A stretch of DNA of 54,769 nucleotides from DASPPF01 sp032906705. GTDB lineage: Archaea > Thermoproteota > Nitrososphaeria > Nitrososphaerales > Gagatemarchaeaceae. A program made the translations under genes and the position numbers. The stretch covers positions 1 through 54,769 of the forward strand of contig JAJTZC010000007.1 of assembly GCA_032906705.1 (NCBI GenBank). The letters run 5' to 3'. Under the pieces are notes generated by a model, which saw nothing but the letters and a program-made list of their open reading frames with translations, had not been told where the DNA came from and did not search any database. How positions within the stretch are numbered: position 1 is the stretch's first letter; every line of letters begins with the position of its first letter. Below are positions 22,993 through 30,945 of this stretch, one piece after another.

Positions 22993-24452
22993 CCGGAGCT
23001 CGCACGGGCAGACAGTTTCTCGAGAGGCTCGACAACCAGCAGAGGGAGCTCTGGTATGGGGATCAGAGGATCACAGGCAATGTCTCCCAGCATCCCGCAT
23101 TCAAAGGAATAGCTCGCAGCATGGCCGCGCTCTATGACATGCAGCACAGCCCAGAGTTGGTCGAGACCATGACCTACAGGTCTCCCAAGACCGGCAATAG
23201 GGTCGGGATGAGCTTCCTCCAGCCGAAGACCAAGGAGGACCTCGCCAGGAGGACTAGGATGATGAAGGCGTGGGCGGACTTCTCAGGCGGCACGCTGGGG
23301 AGGACAGCCGACTACCTCAACGGTGCAATCATGGCCATGGCTGCCGCAAAGGAATTCTTCGCCAAAGAGAAGGCAGACTTCGGTGCGAACATCCAGAACT
23401 ACTACGAATACGTCAGGGAGAACGACCTTCTGCTCACGCACACCTTGATCAACCCCCAAGTCAACAGGGCGGTTGGTCCCTCGAAGCAGGCAGACCCCTT
23501 CATAGCGGCGCGGGTCCTGGAAAAGCGATCCGACGGGGTCGTGGTCCGGGGCGCGAGGATGCTCGCGACGCTCCCCATAGCAGACGAGATCATCATCTTC
23601 CCGTCGACTTTCGTCCGCACGGGTCAGGACGACCTACCTTACGCGATGGCCTTCGCGCTCCCGGTCGCGACCAAGGGGTTGAAGTTCATCTGCAGGGAGT
23701 CGTTCGCGTCCACCTCGAACTACGACCATCCGCTGGCTTCGAGGTTCGACGAGCAGGACGCTGTCGTCGTATTCGACGACGTGCTTGTGCCTTGGGAGCG
23801 AGTCTTCCTACTCGAAGACCCGGAGAGGGCAAACAGGGTGAGCGAGGCAACAAGCGCGATAGTCTTCATGGCGCACCAAGCCACGCTTCGGGAGGTTGCG
23901 AAAGCCGAGTTCGTGATTGGCTTGGTCACACTTCTGGCGGAAACCATAGGGGCAGACCAGTTCCCCCAGGTCCAGGAGAGGACGGCGGAGCTGATGTTCA
24001 TAGCGGAAAACATGAAGGCCTGCCTCGTCGCGAGCGAGACCAACGCTACAATCAGCAACTGGGGACTGATGTGTCCCGACTATGCTCCGCTGAACACCGC
24101 CAGGAATTGGTGGCCCAGGGTGGCGCCTGCCTTCGCTGCGACCATAAAGCTGCTCGGGGCGAGCGGCCTCATGGCGATTCCCCCGGAAGAGATACTGGGC
24201 TCGGCCGCCCGGGCGGACGTAGACAAATACTATCAGGCAAAGGGCGCTGAGGCCGAGGAGAGGATCAGGCTCTTCAAGCTAGCGTGGGACTTCGCCGGCA
24301 GTTCCTTTGGCGGCAGGCAGGACCTGTACGAGCGATTCTTCTTCGGCGACCCCGTGAGGATGGCGAGCCTCTACTACAGCTGGTACAACAAGGAACCACT
24401 GAAGGAGCGCGTGAAGAGGTTCCTCCAAGAGCAGGACGAGGATGCGTCTTGA
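22989..24452 (+). CDS. hpaB: 4-hydroxyphenylacetate 3-monooxygenase oxygenase subunit (HpaB family)
   Basis: This roughly 487-residue FADH2-dependent hydroxylase starts at GTG 22989 (MTGARTGRQFLERL), overlapping the FAH stop by four bases. Family features include the N-terminal YGDQRI, the aromatic-site region YVRENDLLLTHTLINPQVNR, FDDVLVPWERVF in the acyl-CoA-dehydrogenase-like core, and a C-terminal helical bundle. It hydroxylates 4-hydroxyphenylacetate or a similar phenol to a catechol using flavin from a separate reductase, encoded at 25461-26030. A frame extension back to 22854 lies inside the FAH gene and is rejected. Confidence 0.9.
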   Translation: MTGARTGRQFLERLDNQQRELWYGDQRITGNVSQHPAFKGIARSMAALYDMQHSPELVETMTYRSPKTGNRVGMSFLQPKTKEDLARRTRMMKAWADFSGGTLGRTADYLNGAIMAMAAAKEFFAKEKADFGANIQNYYEYVRENDLLLTHTLINPQVNRAVGPSKQADPFIAARVLEKRSDGVVVRGARMLATLPIADEIIIFPSTFVRTGQDDLPYAMAFALPVATKGLKFICRESFASTSNYDHPLASRFDEQDAVVVFDDVLVPWERVFLLEDPERANRVSEATSAIVFMAHQATLREVAKAEFVIGLVTLLAETIGADQFPQVQERTAELMFIAENMKACLVASETNATISNWGLMCPDYAPLNTARNWWPRVAPAFAATIKLLGASGLMAIPPEEILGSAARADVDKYYQAKGAEAEERIRLFKLAWDFAGSSFGGRQDLYERFFFGDPVRMASLYYSWYNKEPLKERVKRFLQEQDEDAS

Positions 24453-24454
24453 AG

Positions 24455-25456
24455 ATGGGGCCCGCCTTTGACATCGTCAAGGCCGGGCACATAGAGTACC
24501 TGGTCACAGACCTGAAGAAGGCTCGCCAGTTCTACGTCGACACGCTGGGATTCGTACTCACGGACGCAGACGCATCCCACCTCTACCTGAGGGGCATAGA
24601 GGACAGGCACCACCATTGTCTCACCCTCACGAGGTCAGACCGTCCAGGGGCCGGCCACCTTGCATTCAGGGTCTCCGATGAGGACGACCTGCTTGCTCTT
24701 GAGGCGCTCTTGAAAACCAAGGGATGCCAGACGAGCTGGATGAGAGCCGGTGCAGAGTCGGGGCTAGGGAAGGCGCTCCGGGTCGACGACCCTTTCGGAT
24801 TCCCAATGGAGTTCTACTCAGAGATGGAAAGGGAAAGGTGGATGTTGCAGAGCTTTAACAAACACAGGGGCGCCAAGGTGATGAGGCTGGACCATTTCAA
24901 CCTCCTGTTGCCAACGGTCAAGGCTGCCTACGACTGGTACACCAGGTCTCTGGGGTTCACGTGCACCGAGCTCACGGAAACCGAGGGGAGAAAGCCCGCA
25001 ATCTGGGCAGCGTGGCTCAGGCGCAAGCAAACGTGCCACGACGTTGCACTAATGACTGGAAAGGGCCCCAGGGTGCATCACGCGGGTTTCGCGGTCTCTG
25101 ACCGAAACGCAATCATGGATTGTGCAGACCTGCTCGCAGCGAGCAACCAAGTCGGAAGCATGGAAAGGGGCCCGGGAAGGCACGGCATATCGAACGCTTT
25201 CTTTCTCTACCTGCGGGACCCTGACGGCAACAGGCTCGAGCTGTACACCGGGGATTACCTCAGCTCAGACCCAGACTGGGAACCGATCAAATGGAAGCTC
25301 AACGACCCGAGGAGGCAGACATTTTGGGGCGCCCCGACACCAGCCAGCTGGTTCAACGAAGCGATGCTTGTCAGGTCGGGCAAGACAGGGAAGCTTCGCA
25401 GAGCTTCTCCCCCCGCAATGGTTGACAGGCCGGATTATCTGATACACGCACACTGA
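24455..25456 (+). CDS. hpaD: Extradiol ring-cleavage dioxygenase, homoprotocatechuate 2,3-dioxygenase-like
   Basis: This roughly 333-residue protein has two vicinal-oxygen-chelate modules. Module 1 starts AGHIEYLVTDLKKARQFY. The catalytic second module carries the iron/manganese ligands His in RLDHFNLL, His in VHHAGFAV and Glu in NRLELYTGDY. It opens the catechol ring made by the HpaB-type hydroxylase encoded immediately upstream. TTG 24449 overlaps the hpaB stop, while ATG 24455 follows two bases later; I prefer the ATG. Confidence 0.9.
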   Translation: MGPAFDIVKAGHIEYLVTDLKKARQFYVDTLGFVLTDADASHLYLRGIEDRHHHCLTLTRSDRPGAGHLAFRVSDEDDLLALEALLKTKGCQTSWMRAGAESGLGKALRVDDPFGFPMEFYSEMERERWMLQSFNKHRGAKVMRLDHFNLLLPTVKAAYDWYTRSLGFTCTELTETEGRKPAIWAAWLRRKQTCHDVALMTGKGPRVHHAGFAVSDRNAIMDCADLLAASNQVGSMERGPGRHGISNAFFLYLRDPDGNRLELYTGDYLSSDPDWEPIKWKLNDPRRQTFWGAPTPASWFNEAMLVRSGKTGKLRRASPPAMVDRPDYLIHAH

Positions 25457-25460
25457 TGCG

Positions 25461-26030
25461 CTACCAGGTCATTTCTTCGGGAGGACCTGCCTGCTCTGGT
25501 CTTTCTGTCGTCGTGTACTGCTGGGTGTAGTAGACGAGGGGCGGCTTCTCGTTCAGTTTCTCTGCTCTCACGACCTGGCCTATCATGAGCGAGTGGTCGC
25601 CGCCGTCATAAATCCCCCACGTGGTGCATTCGATGACCGCACGCGCCCCGGGGATTAGCGGCGAGCCGGTCGTGCCTTGACGGAAGCCAATTCCCTCGAA
25701 CCTGTCCGAGGCTTCATGCCTGCCAGCGAACCGGTCGGACACGGATTTCTGGTCGTCTGCGAGGAAGTTGACTGCGAATCCCCTTGATCGGGTGAAGATG
25801 TCGTGGAGAACTGACGTCTTGGCGAGGGAGACGAGAACGAGCGGAGGGTCGAGCGAAACGCTGGTGAAGGCGCTCACGGTGAGCCCTTTGGGTCCTTCTG
25901 GTCCATCGCTCGTCACCACTGTGACGCCTTGAGGGAATGCCCGCATCACTTCCTTCAGCCCAAGCTGCACCGCGCTGTTCGATGTCAAGGGGACGCCGAC
26001 CAAGGCAGAGAGTTCAGTCCAGACAAGCAA
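25461..26030 (-). CDS. hpaC: Flavin reductase-like protein, probable HpaC partner
   Basis: This 189-residue protein is of the flavin reductase (FMN-binding split barrel) family: FPQGVTVVTSDGPEGPKGLTV, SFTSVSL-type strands (SAFTSVSLDPPLVLVSL), FAVNFL, and GDHSLMIGQV. It would supply reduced flavin to the HpaB hydroxylase. It is convergent with hpaD, four bases apart. The first 20 residues, from TTG 26030, are not typical of the family; a GTG further in is possible. Confidence 0.85.
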   Translation of the reverse strand: MLVWTELSALVGVPLTSNSAVQLGLKEVMRAFPQGVTVVTSDGPEGPKGLTVSAFTSVSLDPPLVLVSLAKTSVLHDIFTRSRGFAVNFLADDQKSVSDRFAGRHEASDRFEGIGFRQGTTGSPLIPGARAVIECTTWGIYDGGDHSLMIGQVVRAEKLNEKPPLVYYTQQYTTTERPEQAGPPEEMTW

Positions 26031-26106
26031 GCAGGAAACAAACTTTTCCGACGAGCCTCGAACTCGTTAAAAGAGTTGTTGGCTGAAGGCGGTGGGAGAG
26101 GTCGGA

Positions 26107-26529
26107 ATGTTCAGGACAAGGGTACGGGTGCGCATCTCGGAGACCGACTTTCTCGGCGTCGTATACTACGGAAACTACTACACATATTTCGACGTGGCCA
26201 GATTGGAGATGCTGCGTTCCTCCGGGATCGCGCCATCCATCCTATCGAGGCGAGGACTGGGATTCGTCGCGGCCGAATCGAGTTGCACATACCACGCGTC
26301 CGCAAGATTCGACGACCTCCTAACAGTAGCCGTAGAGATCATTAGAATCGGAGACAAGAGCGTTACATACATGCATACCATCACGAAAGGCAGGAAAAGG
26401 ATCGCAGAGGGCACGGTGACCGACGTCATGGTTGACCGAGCGGGAAGGCCAAAGAGAATGCCGGAAGACATCGGGAAGAAGCTCTCGCACTTCATGGCGC
26501 GCCGCAAAAGCAAGCGTGCCAGGAGCTGA
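26107..26529 (+). CDS. YbgC/FadM-type acyl-CoA thioesterase (4HBT hotdog fold)
   Basis: This roughly 140-residue single hotdog-domain protein has the 4HBT signature SETDFLGVVYYGNYYTYFD, which includes the catalytic Asp, and DVMVDRAGRPKRMP near the C-terminus. It hydrolyses acyl- or aryl-CoA thioesters. ATG 26107 follows a GGGAGAGGTCGGA ribosome site; GTG 26092 is an earlier option. It closes the catabolic stretch. Confidence 0.85.
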   Translation: MFRTRVRVRISETDFLGVVYYGNYYTYFDVARLEMLRSSGIAPSILSRRGLGFVAAESSCTYHASARFDDLLTVAVEIIRIGDKSVTYMHTITKGRKRIAEGTVTDVMVDRAGRPKRMPEDIGKKLSHFMARRKSKRARS

Positions 26530-26587
26530 GGACTCCCCAAGGCCTGGGGGTACAGTCTTAAATCCGCTCGAGGGCCATCTGAATGGC

Positions 26588-26950
26588 ATGCGTGAAGGGG
26601 ACCTGCTCAGGGGCAGGACCTGGGCGTATGTCGGCCTCGGCCTGATGTTCGTCCTGATAGGTGCAGGAATCTTCTTCTCGGGGCCGAACGGGAACAGAGT
26701 GACCTCAATGCCGATCTACTACCCCGGGCAATTCTGGATGCCGTTCTTCTGGGTCTGGCCGCTTGTCGGGGTGTTCTTTGTGGTGTGGGTCATCGGCTGG
26801 GCCTTCTCATGGCCATGGAGGTCAGGGGGCTACAGATACGGCAGGCGCTGGGGTGACCCCGCGCACCAGATTCTGAGAGAGAGGTATGCAAGGGGAGAGT
26901 TAACCAAAGACCAGTTCGACAAGATGATGCGAGACCTGGAGAGCCGATAG
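26588..26950 (+). CDS. Two-helix membrane protein with C-terminal SHOCT motif
   Basis: This 120-residue protein has two membrane helices (about residues 11-31 and 51-76), a basic Tyr/Arg stretch, and a C-terminal short motif (ILRERYARGELTKDQFDKMM) matching the SHOCT module, which often mediates oligomerisation. ATG 26588 lies about 28 bases after a TATA-like TTAAAT, so it is probably leaderless. Precise role unknown. Confidence 0.8.
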   Translation: MREGDLLRGRTWAYVGLGLMFVLIGAGIFFSGPNGNRVTSMPIYYPGQFWMPFFWVWPLVGVFFVVWVIGWAFSWPWRSGGYRYGRRWGDPAHQILRERYARGELTKDQFDKMMRDLESR

Positions 26951-27065
26951 AGGCTAGAGGCGGCAAGGGACGAACCCGAAGGTATCGACAGTCAGACGAA
27001 GAAGAATCCCCCGCTCCTTCTTCGAGCGGGCGATCTACTCATTCACGGTCATCGCGGCTGTTGTC

Positions 27066-27347
27066 GTGATCGGGACTCTGGGCATTCACAGCATCGAAGG
27101 ATATTCCTACATTGACTCATTCTACTTCACAGCGATGATCGCGACTGGCCAGGGACCGAACTTCACACCTGTCAGTGAGGTCGGAAAGATATTCGCTGCA
27201 ATGCTCGCGTTTGTCTCGGTTGGGACTGTCATCACAGCCTTGTTGTTCCTGTTCGGGCCCTTCTTCGGGTCTGTTCTGAAGCTCGGGTTGGAGAAGATAG
27301 AGGAAGAAGCGGAGAGGGAGAAGGATCGGTTGGACAGGCGCGGCTAG
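27066..27347 (+). CDS. Ion-channel (Ion_trans_2/K-channel-like) protein, true start upstream and non-standard
   Basis: The sequence has a pore-loop pattern SFYFTAMIATGQGPNF followed by a second membrane helix (FAAMLAFVSVGTVITALLFLFG) and a charged tail, as in two-helix K-channel-like proteins. GTG 27066 is the first standard start, but it cuts the first membrane helix. The open frame continues upstream (SFFERAIYSFTVIAAVVV) to a stop at 26955-26957 with no ATG, GTG or TTG. An in-frame ACG at 26970 stands nine bases after GAGG. The gene therefore either uses a non-standard start or has lost it. Confidence 0.7.
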   Translation: MIGTLGIHSIEGYSYIDSFYFTAMIATGQGPNFTPVSEVGKIFAAMLAFVSVGTVITALLFLFGPFFGSVLKLGLEKIEEEAEREKDRLDRRG

Positions 27348-27592
27348 ACTGTTTTCCTGTCTGGTTGCCGATTGAGCGCAAAAGCTGCGATGATCAGAAT
27401 CAATCCAATCACGAAGGTGAGTTCGCCTTGCGTGACCCAGAGAGGGTTCTCGAACATGAAACTCGTCCCCGGTCCGACAATGCCTAGACCCTGCAATGTG
27501 AAGGTCAGGCCAGCAAGTGCGATGATCGCACCCAGCAGGAGGAGGACGAGAACCCGGGGTTTCAAGCGCAAAGGCATCTCACAGACAGGCAT
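27344..27592 (-). CDS. Small two-helix membrane protein, unknown
   Basis: This 82-residue protein has two hydrophobic segments (about residues 13-33 and 53-73) with a short loop and basic ends. It overlaps the 3' end of the channel gene by four bases on the opposite strand. ATG 27592 or ATG 27577 could be the start. No family was recognised. Confidence 0.6.
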   Translation of the reverse strand: MPVCEMPLRLKPRVLVLLLLGAIIALAGLTFTLQGLGIVGPGTSFMFENPLWVTQGELTFVIGLILIIAAFALNRQPDRKTV

Positions 27593-27634
27593 TAGTAAGG
27601 TTTGGAATGCTATCCTCTAGACACATTCATTCAA

Positions 27635-28534
27635 TCAATGCGAGTGGACGCTTGGGTCCGAATCCAACCGGCCAACCGCGCCCACACCTGGTGTCTTACC
27701 CACCTCTCGCCATGTGTAAAGCATCACTGGCAGCGTAATCGCCACCATGACCAGGAGGACAACGAATGTTCCGAAATCGACAGGAACGTAGTTCCCGAAA
27801 CCGAAATAATACGCCGGACCCAGCGTCACGAACGCGAGTCCACCAAAAAGCAGAACTCGGGCTCCGACCAAACGTCCAAAGGCGGCGATTCGGTTCGCGC
27901 CGAATCGCTTAGCGGCCTGCAGGGTTTCGCCGAAGAAGAAACCAATAACCATCAGGACGGCAAAGGTTCCCAATCCGAAAAGCGCGCCCGGGAGCCAGCC
28001 GATTTGCCAAAAACCCGCTGACGCCAAAACTGGCAATGTTGTTAGGTAGACGAAGGTGGTCATTATTCCCGTGTCCACTCCGAAGCCTGAAATGAAGCCG
28101 TGAATCATGGCCCAGTGCGCCGGGACCGCATCCCTTTGAGTCCCCTCGGGTCCAGATTCAGAGGAAGTGTGCTTTGCGAGGTCCTTTTGGGAGAGCTTCA
28201 AGAGCGGATGGAAATGGGGAACCCTGTCCTTGAGAATAAGGAACCCAGCGATGGCCATCGCAGCGCCCACGACCGTGTAGACTGGCCCGTTTAGCGTGTC
28301 CGATGTGACAAAGAAGATCGCGACGGCGAAATAGACGAGCTGGCTCATGATTGCCCGCTGTGTCGTGAATGCCAGAGAGAAAAACTGGGCCGCCCTGATT
28401 CCTCCCTTACCAGTCGCCGCCCCTACGGAATAGGCGAAGGTGATTGGCCATGTGTGTTCATCGGGCAACACACCGTGGAGCATTCCGAGCGCGAAACATC
28501 CCCCGAGCAAGAACAGCAACGAGTTCCCAATCAT
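27635..28534 (-). CDS. Polytopic membrane protein resembling nickel/cobalt or UreH-type metal transporters
   Basis: This 299-residue protein has about seven or eight membrane helices. The first helix carries LGMLHGVLPDEHTWPITFAY, similar to the HxxxPDH metal-recognition motif of NiCoT/RcnA/UreH-type transporters. A His-containing loop (VPHFHPLLK) and AMIHGFISGFGVDTG follow. It lies downstream of a DtxR-family regulator with a 72-base gap and is probably co-transcribed and metal-controlled. Direction of transport cannot be inferred. Confidence 0.7.
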   Translation of the reverse strand: MIGNSLLFLLGGCFALGMLHGVLPDEHTWPITFAYSVGAATGKGGIRAAQFFSLAFTTQRAIMSQLVYFAVAIFFVTSDTLNGPVYTVVGAAMAIAGFLILKDRVPHFHPLLKLSQKDLAKHTSSESGPEGTQRDAVPAHWAMIHGFISGFGVDTGIMTTFVYLTTLPVLASAGFWQIGWLPGALFGLGTFAVLMVIGFFFGETLQAAKRFGANRIAAFGRLVGARVLLFGGLAFVTLGPAYYFGFGNYVPVDFGTFVVLLVMVAITLPVMLYTWREVGKTPGVGAVGRLDSDPSVHSH

Positions 28535-28606
28535 TCGACGAGTTCACCCGAAGCAGAGAAAGGAAGCGCGCTCAGACCCTCCAGAGGGTGTGCGGGGAGG
28601 TCGAAG

Positions 28607-29032
28607 TCAATCATACTTGTCGCCCGCCGGGATAGGCATGCCGTGTGGGCACTTGTCCGGGTGGCTCAGATGGGAGCACACCTTCGCCAGAGCCTTGACG
28701 TCGATGTGTCTGTCAATCGAGGACGAAATCCCGCAAGCTTCCTCGATGGGAATCCCCACTTTAGAGAACAGAGTCTCGAGAAGCCTGTGAGCTCTGGTGG
28801 CCTCGTCGACCAAAATGACTCCCTTGTCAGAAGGTCTGTAGCCCGTGGGACCCTTTTCGACGAGAGACAGCCCCGCGAGCTTGTCCAAGAAACCCACAGC
28901 GGTGGGTGGCCTCACCTTCATTTGGGCCGCCACGTCCTTCACTCTGGCGGGCCAGCCCCGGGAGGACAGTCTGTAGACTGACAGCATACAGTCGAAATCC
29001 CTCTTACTCATGGGCATCCTAGTTAGTCTCAT
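28607..29032 (-). CDS. DtxR/MntR-family metal-dependent transcriptional regulator
   Basis: This 141-residue protein has an N-terminal winged helix (DVAAQMKVRPPTAVGFLDKL, with the wing GPTGYRPSDKG). The dimerisation and metal-binding part carries HRLLETLF, EEACGISSSID and a C-terminal HPDKCPHGMPIP, characteristic of DtxR/MntR. It represses transport or oxidative-stress genes when loaded with Mn or Fe. ATG 29032 is about 26 bases after a TATA box, with overlapping palindromes between box and start, so it is likely autoregulated. Confidence 0.9.
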   Translation of the reverse strand: MRLTRMPMSKRDFDCMLSVYRLSSRGWPARVKDVAAQMKVRPPTAVGFLDKLAGLSLVEKGPTGYRPSDKGVILVDEATRAHRLLETLFSKVGIPIEEACGISSSIDRHIDVKALAKVCSHLSHPDKCPHGMPIPAGDKYD

Positions 29033-29063
29033 CCTAACGAAGTTAGGTGATACCTAATATAAG
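29033..29063. promoter_or_regulatory. Double palindromic operator overlapping a bidirectional TATA box
   Basis: CCTAAC-GAA-GTTAGG (29033-29047) overlaps TTAGGT-GAT-ACCTAA (29043-29057); both are perfect inverted repeats. The TATA-like CTAATATAAG (29054-29063) overlaps the second. The array lies between the TATA and the start of the DtxR-family gene and also upstream of the short plus-strand gene at 29090, so one site could control both directions. Confidence 0.65.
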
Positions 29064-29089
29064 CGTTGCGAGGATCGCACAGGAGTAGA

Positions 29090-29327
29090 ATGTGGTTCGG
29101 GAGAAGCAAATCATCGCAAGATCGGTTCACCCCGCGCGACCGACGCCGGCGTTGTCATCGTCATGATTCTGGGCCTCCCAGGAGTCCTCTGTGCGAGGAA
29201 GAGATGGAAGAATGTTTTCGAAGTGAACAGTATCTGGTGCTGCCCGCCATCGATCGCCATTTACGACACCCCAGTGCGTGTGCGATTGCTGTGCCGTGAT
29301 TTCACCACGTCGCGCTCTGACGAATAG
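29090..29327 (+). pseudogene. Possible short membrane-protein gene with a frameshift
   Basis: ATG 29090 follows AGGAG and opens MWFGRSKSSQDRFTPRDRR. The coding-like continuation (VVIVMILGLPGVLCARKRWK, then FEVNSIWCCPPSIAIY) lies in the next frame and ends at TAG 29327. One indel near 29140-29150 would join them. The second frame alone gives a 54-residue peptide from ATG 29163. It is divergent from the DtxR-family gene and shares its operator region. No family was recognised; support is modest. Confidence 0.3.
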
Positions 29328-29451
29328 GATCGAATAGCTTTCGGAAATGAGTTACTCCATTCTGACGTGGCAAGCCACGCGTGGGCGTGGTTCCGGATTC
29401 GACACAATATCGCGTAACGCCATGAAAGACGACTCGCTCCTAAAACAAAGG

Positions 29452-29485
29452 GGCCGTCCCGGGTTGACGCCTCCCCGAGACGGCC
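29452..29485. terminator. GC-rich hairpin, possible bidirectional transcription end
   Basis: GGCCGTC (29452-29458) pairs with GACGGCC (29479-29485), and after one mismatch CGGG pairs with CCCG. It lies between the plus-strand fragment ending at 29327 and the 3' end of the minus-strand gene at 29528. The region 29328-29527 shows nothing else. Archaeal terminators rely mainly on T-runs, so the role is uncertain. Confidence 0.3.
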
Positions 29486-29527
29486 TGATGGTCCTGGCTG
29501 ATCTCTGCGACCAGCCTTACTTGTCCC

Positions 29528-29848
29528 TCAGCTGTACTCGCTGGCCGCGGTGGCAGTCTTTGCAGAGGCGAACGTAGGCGTCCCGCAATCGTACTCTGCA
29601 GAGCCAACCGGAACACAGGCGCTGTTTGCGACCCCTGTGGAGCGTCCAAAGAGGGTGTTGCTGAGCGTCGTGGAGCCAGTTGGGATCTGCGCCGGATTTT
29701 GTCCAGCTGATTGCGTTGCCACTCCAGCGCTTCCGATGACTACCGACCCTCCGGCCAAGTAGAAGCCAGCCGTAAGCGCTACGATGGCCGAGAAGATCGA
29801 GAGAGAGACGAGTATCCTTGTCTTTCCTGCCGCGGATCTTATTGACAT
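29528..29848 (-). CDS. Short exported or membrane-anchored protein, unknown
   Basis: This 106-residue protein has a basic N-terminus and one hydrophobic segment (RILVSLSIFSAIVALTAGFYLAGG), then a Ser/Thr/Ala/Gly-rich outer part with two Cys (ACVPVG, YDCGTP). ATG 29848 follows a strong GGAGGTGA. It may be a small secreted disulfide protein or pilin-like anchor. No family was recognised. Confidence 0.6.
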   Translation of the reverse strand: MSIRSAAGKTRILVSLSIFSAIVALTAGFYLAGGSVVIGSAGVATQSAGQNPAQIPTGSTTLSNTLFGRSTGVANSACVPVGSAEYDCGTPTFASAKTATAASEYS

Positions 29849-30706
29849 TCTTTATTTCACCTCCCTTCTGTCTTCCGAATTCATAGGCAGCACTAGGAGA
29901 CGCAAATTACATGGTGATTTTTTCTGGATTTCAGGACAGGGATTTCGTTCAAAAACCGAAATGCAGACCGTTAGGGAACTGGACTGCACTTCAGAGCCCA
30001 GAGTCGGCTCGTTGGCTCATGAGAGGTGTGATTCAAACCGCTGGGACTGGATACTGGCCCCCCCGGGCTAATGGATTTTGTCTGGGGACATTCCGCGCTT
30101 CTCAGTAGTCTTTCGTTCGAAAGATAGGTCTCCCAAGTTCGTGGCTTACCCCTCTATGTTACTCGGTAATCGAAGGGTTGCGATGGCCCGGGCCGAGGGA
30201 CGGTCGGTTCCAAGGTGTGTACAAGAAGTGTACCGCAAGGGTGATGGTCCGAAAGCAGAGGTAGCAGGCGAGGCACGTCTGCTCATGCATTGGCGGAAGC
30301 AGTTGTCAAGTACATTGTCACGAACATGGTGGCGGGAGGGCGGCCCTAATGTATCCCCGAAGAACTCGTGAAGCGTTTGCAATATGGCCTGCGAGAGTCG
30401 CTGCATCCTTGCAGGTTCTCGCATTTGCGTGCAGGGCCTTCAGAGGCGGGCCGCCGGGTCGAGTTCGGTTCGCGTCGGGATAACACCGCCGATTGTCTGC
30501 CCGGTCATCGCGCCGTTGAAAGTCGGGATCGGAATTCAGTTCGACAAAGCTCAAAGGGTTCCAGCTGGTTCGAGCAAACTCGAGGATCCGTGACCTGACC
30601 CAGCACGAGAACATAATGCGCAAACTCCACGGACGGAGGGATCGATTGCAGACGGAGTGGCGGGAGGACCTGGCAAGGTCTTGACACTCCCGCACGAGCC
30701 TGTCGA
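29849..30706. other. Gene-poor stretch with decayed coding-like sequence
   Basis: No intact gene is supported in this 858-base stretch. From about 30180 to 30685 the plus strand shows coding-like pieces in alternating frames. These are ALAEAVVKYIVTNMVAGG, a stop, then IPEELVKRLQYGLRESL, and finally LTQHENIMRKLHGRRDRL ending at TGA 30685. They look like one old gene broken by indels. The long minus-strand frame crossing 30318-31019 is compositionally unlike a protein and is rejected. Confidence 0.3.
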
Positions 30707-30895
30707 TCAGACGCGTCTCACGGAAGCGAGTATCTTGGCTCTCTCTGCTTCCTGCGCGTGGTGTTCGGCGACTACCTTCGATATCTCGTTCAGTCGCCCC
30801 GGTGGAATGTATACTAGGCCGCTCCCAGTGACCCATAGGCCGTCCTCCTCCTTCTTGCCGGGTTTCCCTGCGAGGAATTTCCGAATTCTGTTCAA
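30707..30895 (-). CDS. Small basic/acidic cytoplasmic protein, unknown
   Basis: This 62-residue frame starts from TTG 30895, five bases after GGAGGTGA; GTG 30904, within that ribosome site, is less likely. It encodes a basic N-terminus (NRIRKFLAGKPGKK), a middle strand region (DGLWVTGSGLVYIPP) and a helical C-terminus (RLNEISKVVAEHHAQEAER). It has no membrane segment. An 18-base palindrome lies about 33 bases upstream. Family not recognised. Confidence 0.55.
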   Translation of the reverse strand: MNRIRKFLAGKPGKKEEDGLWVTGSGLVYIPPGRLNEISKVVAEHHAQEAERAKILASVRRV

Positions 30896-30927
30896 CGTCT
30901 TCACCTCCGAATGGAAGCATGAAGCAA

Positions 30928-30945
30928 AAAATCGTTAACGATTTT
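30928..30945. promoter_or_regulatory. Perfect 18-base palindrome AAAATCGTTAACGATTTT
   Basis: All nine base pairs of this dyad match. It lies upstream of the small gene starting at 30895 and is followed, on the minus strand, by two further T residues. It could be an operator for a dimeric regulator or a short hairpin. From 30946 to 31101 I see nothing else except a T7 run at about 31084 on the plus strand. Confidence 0.5.
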
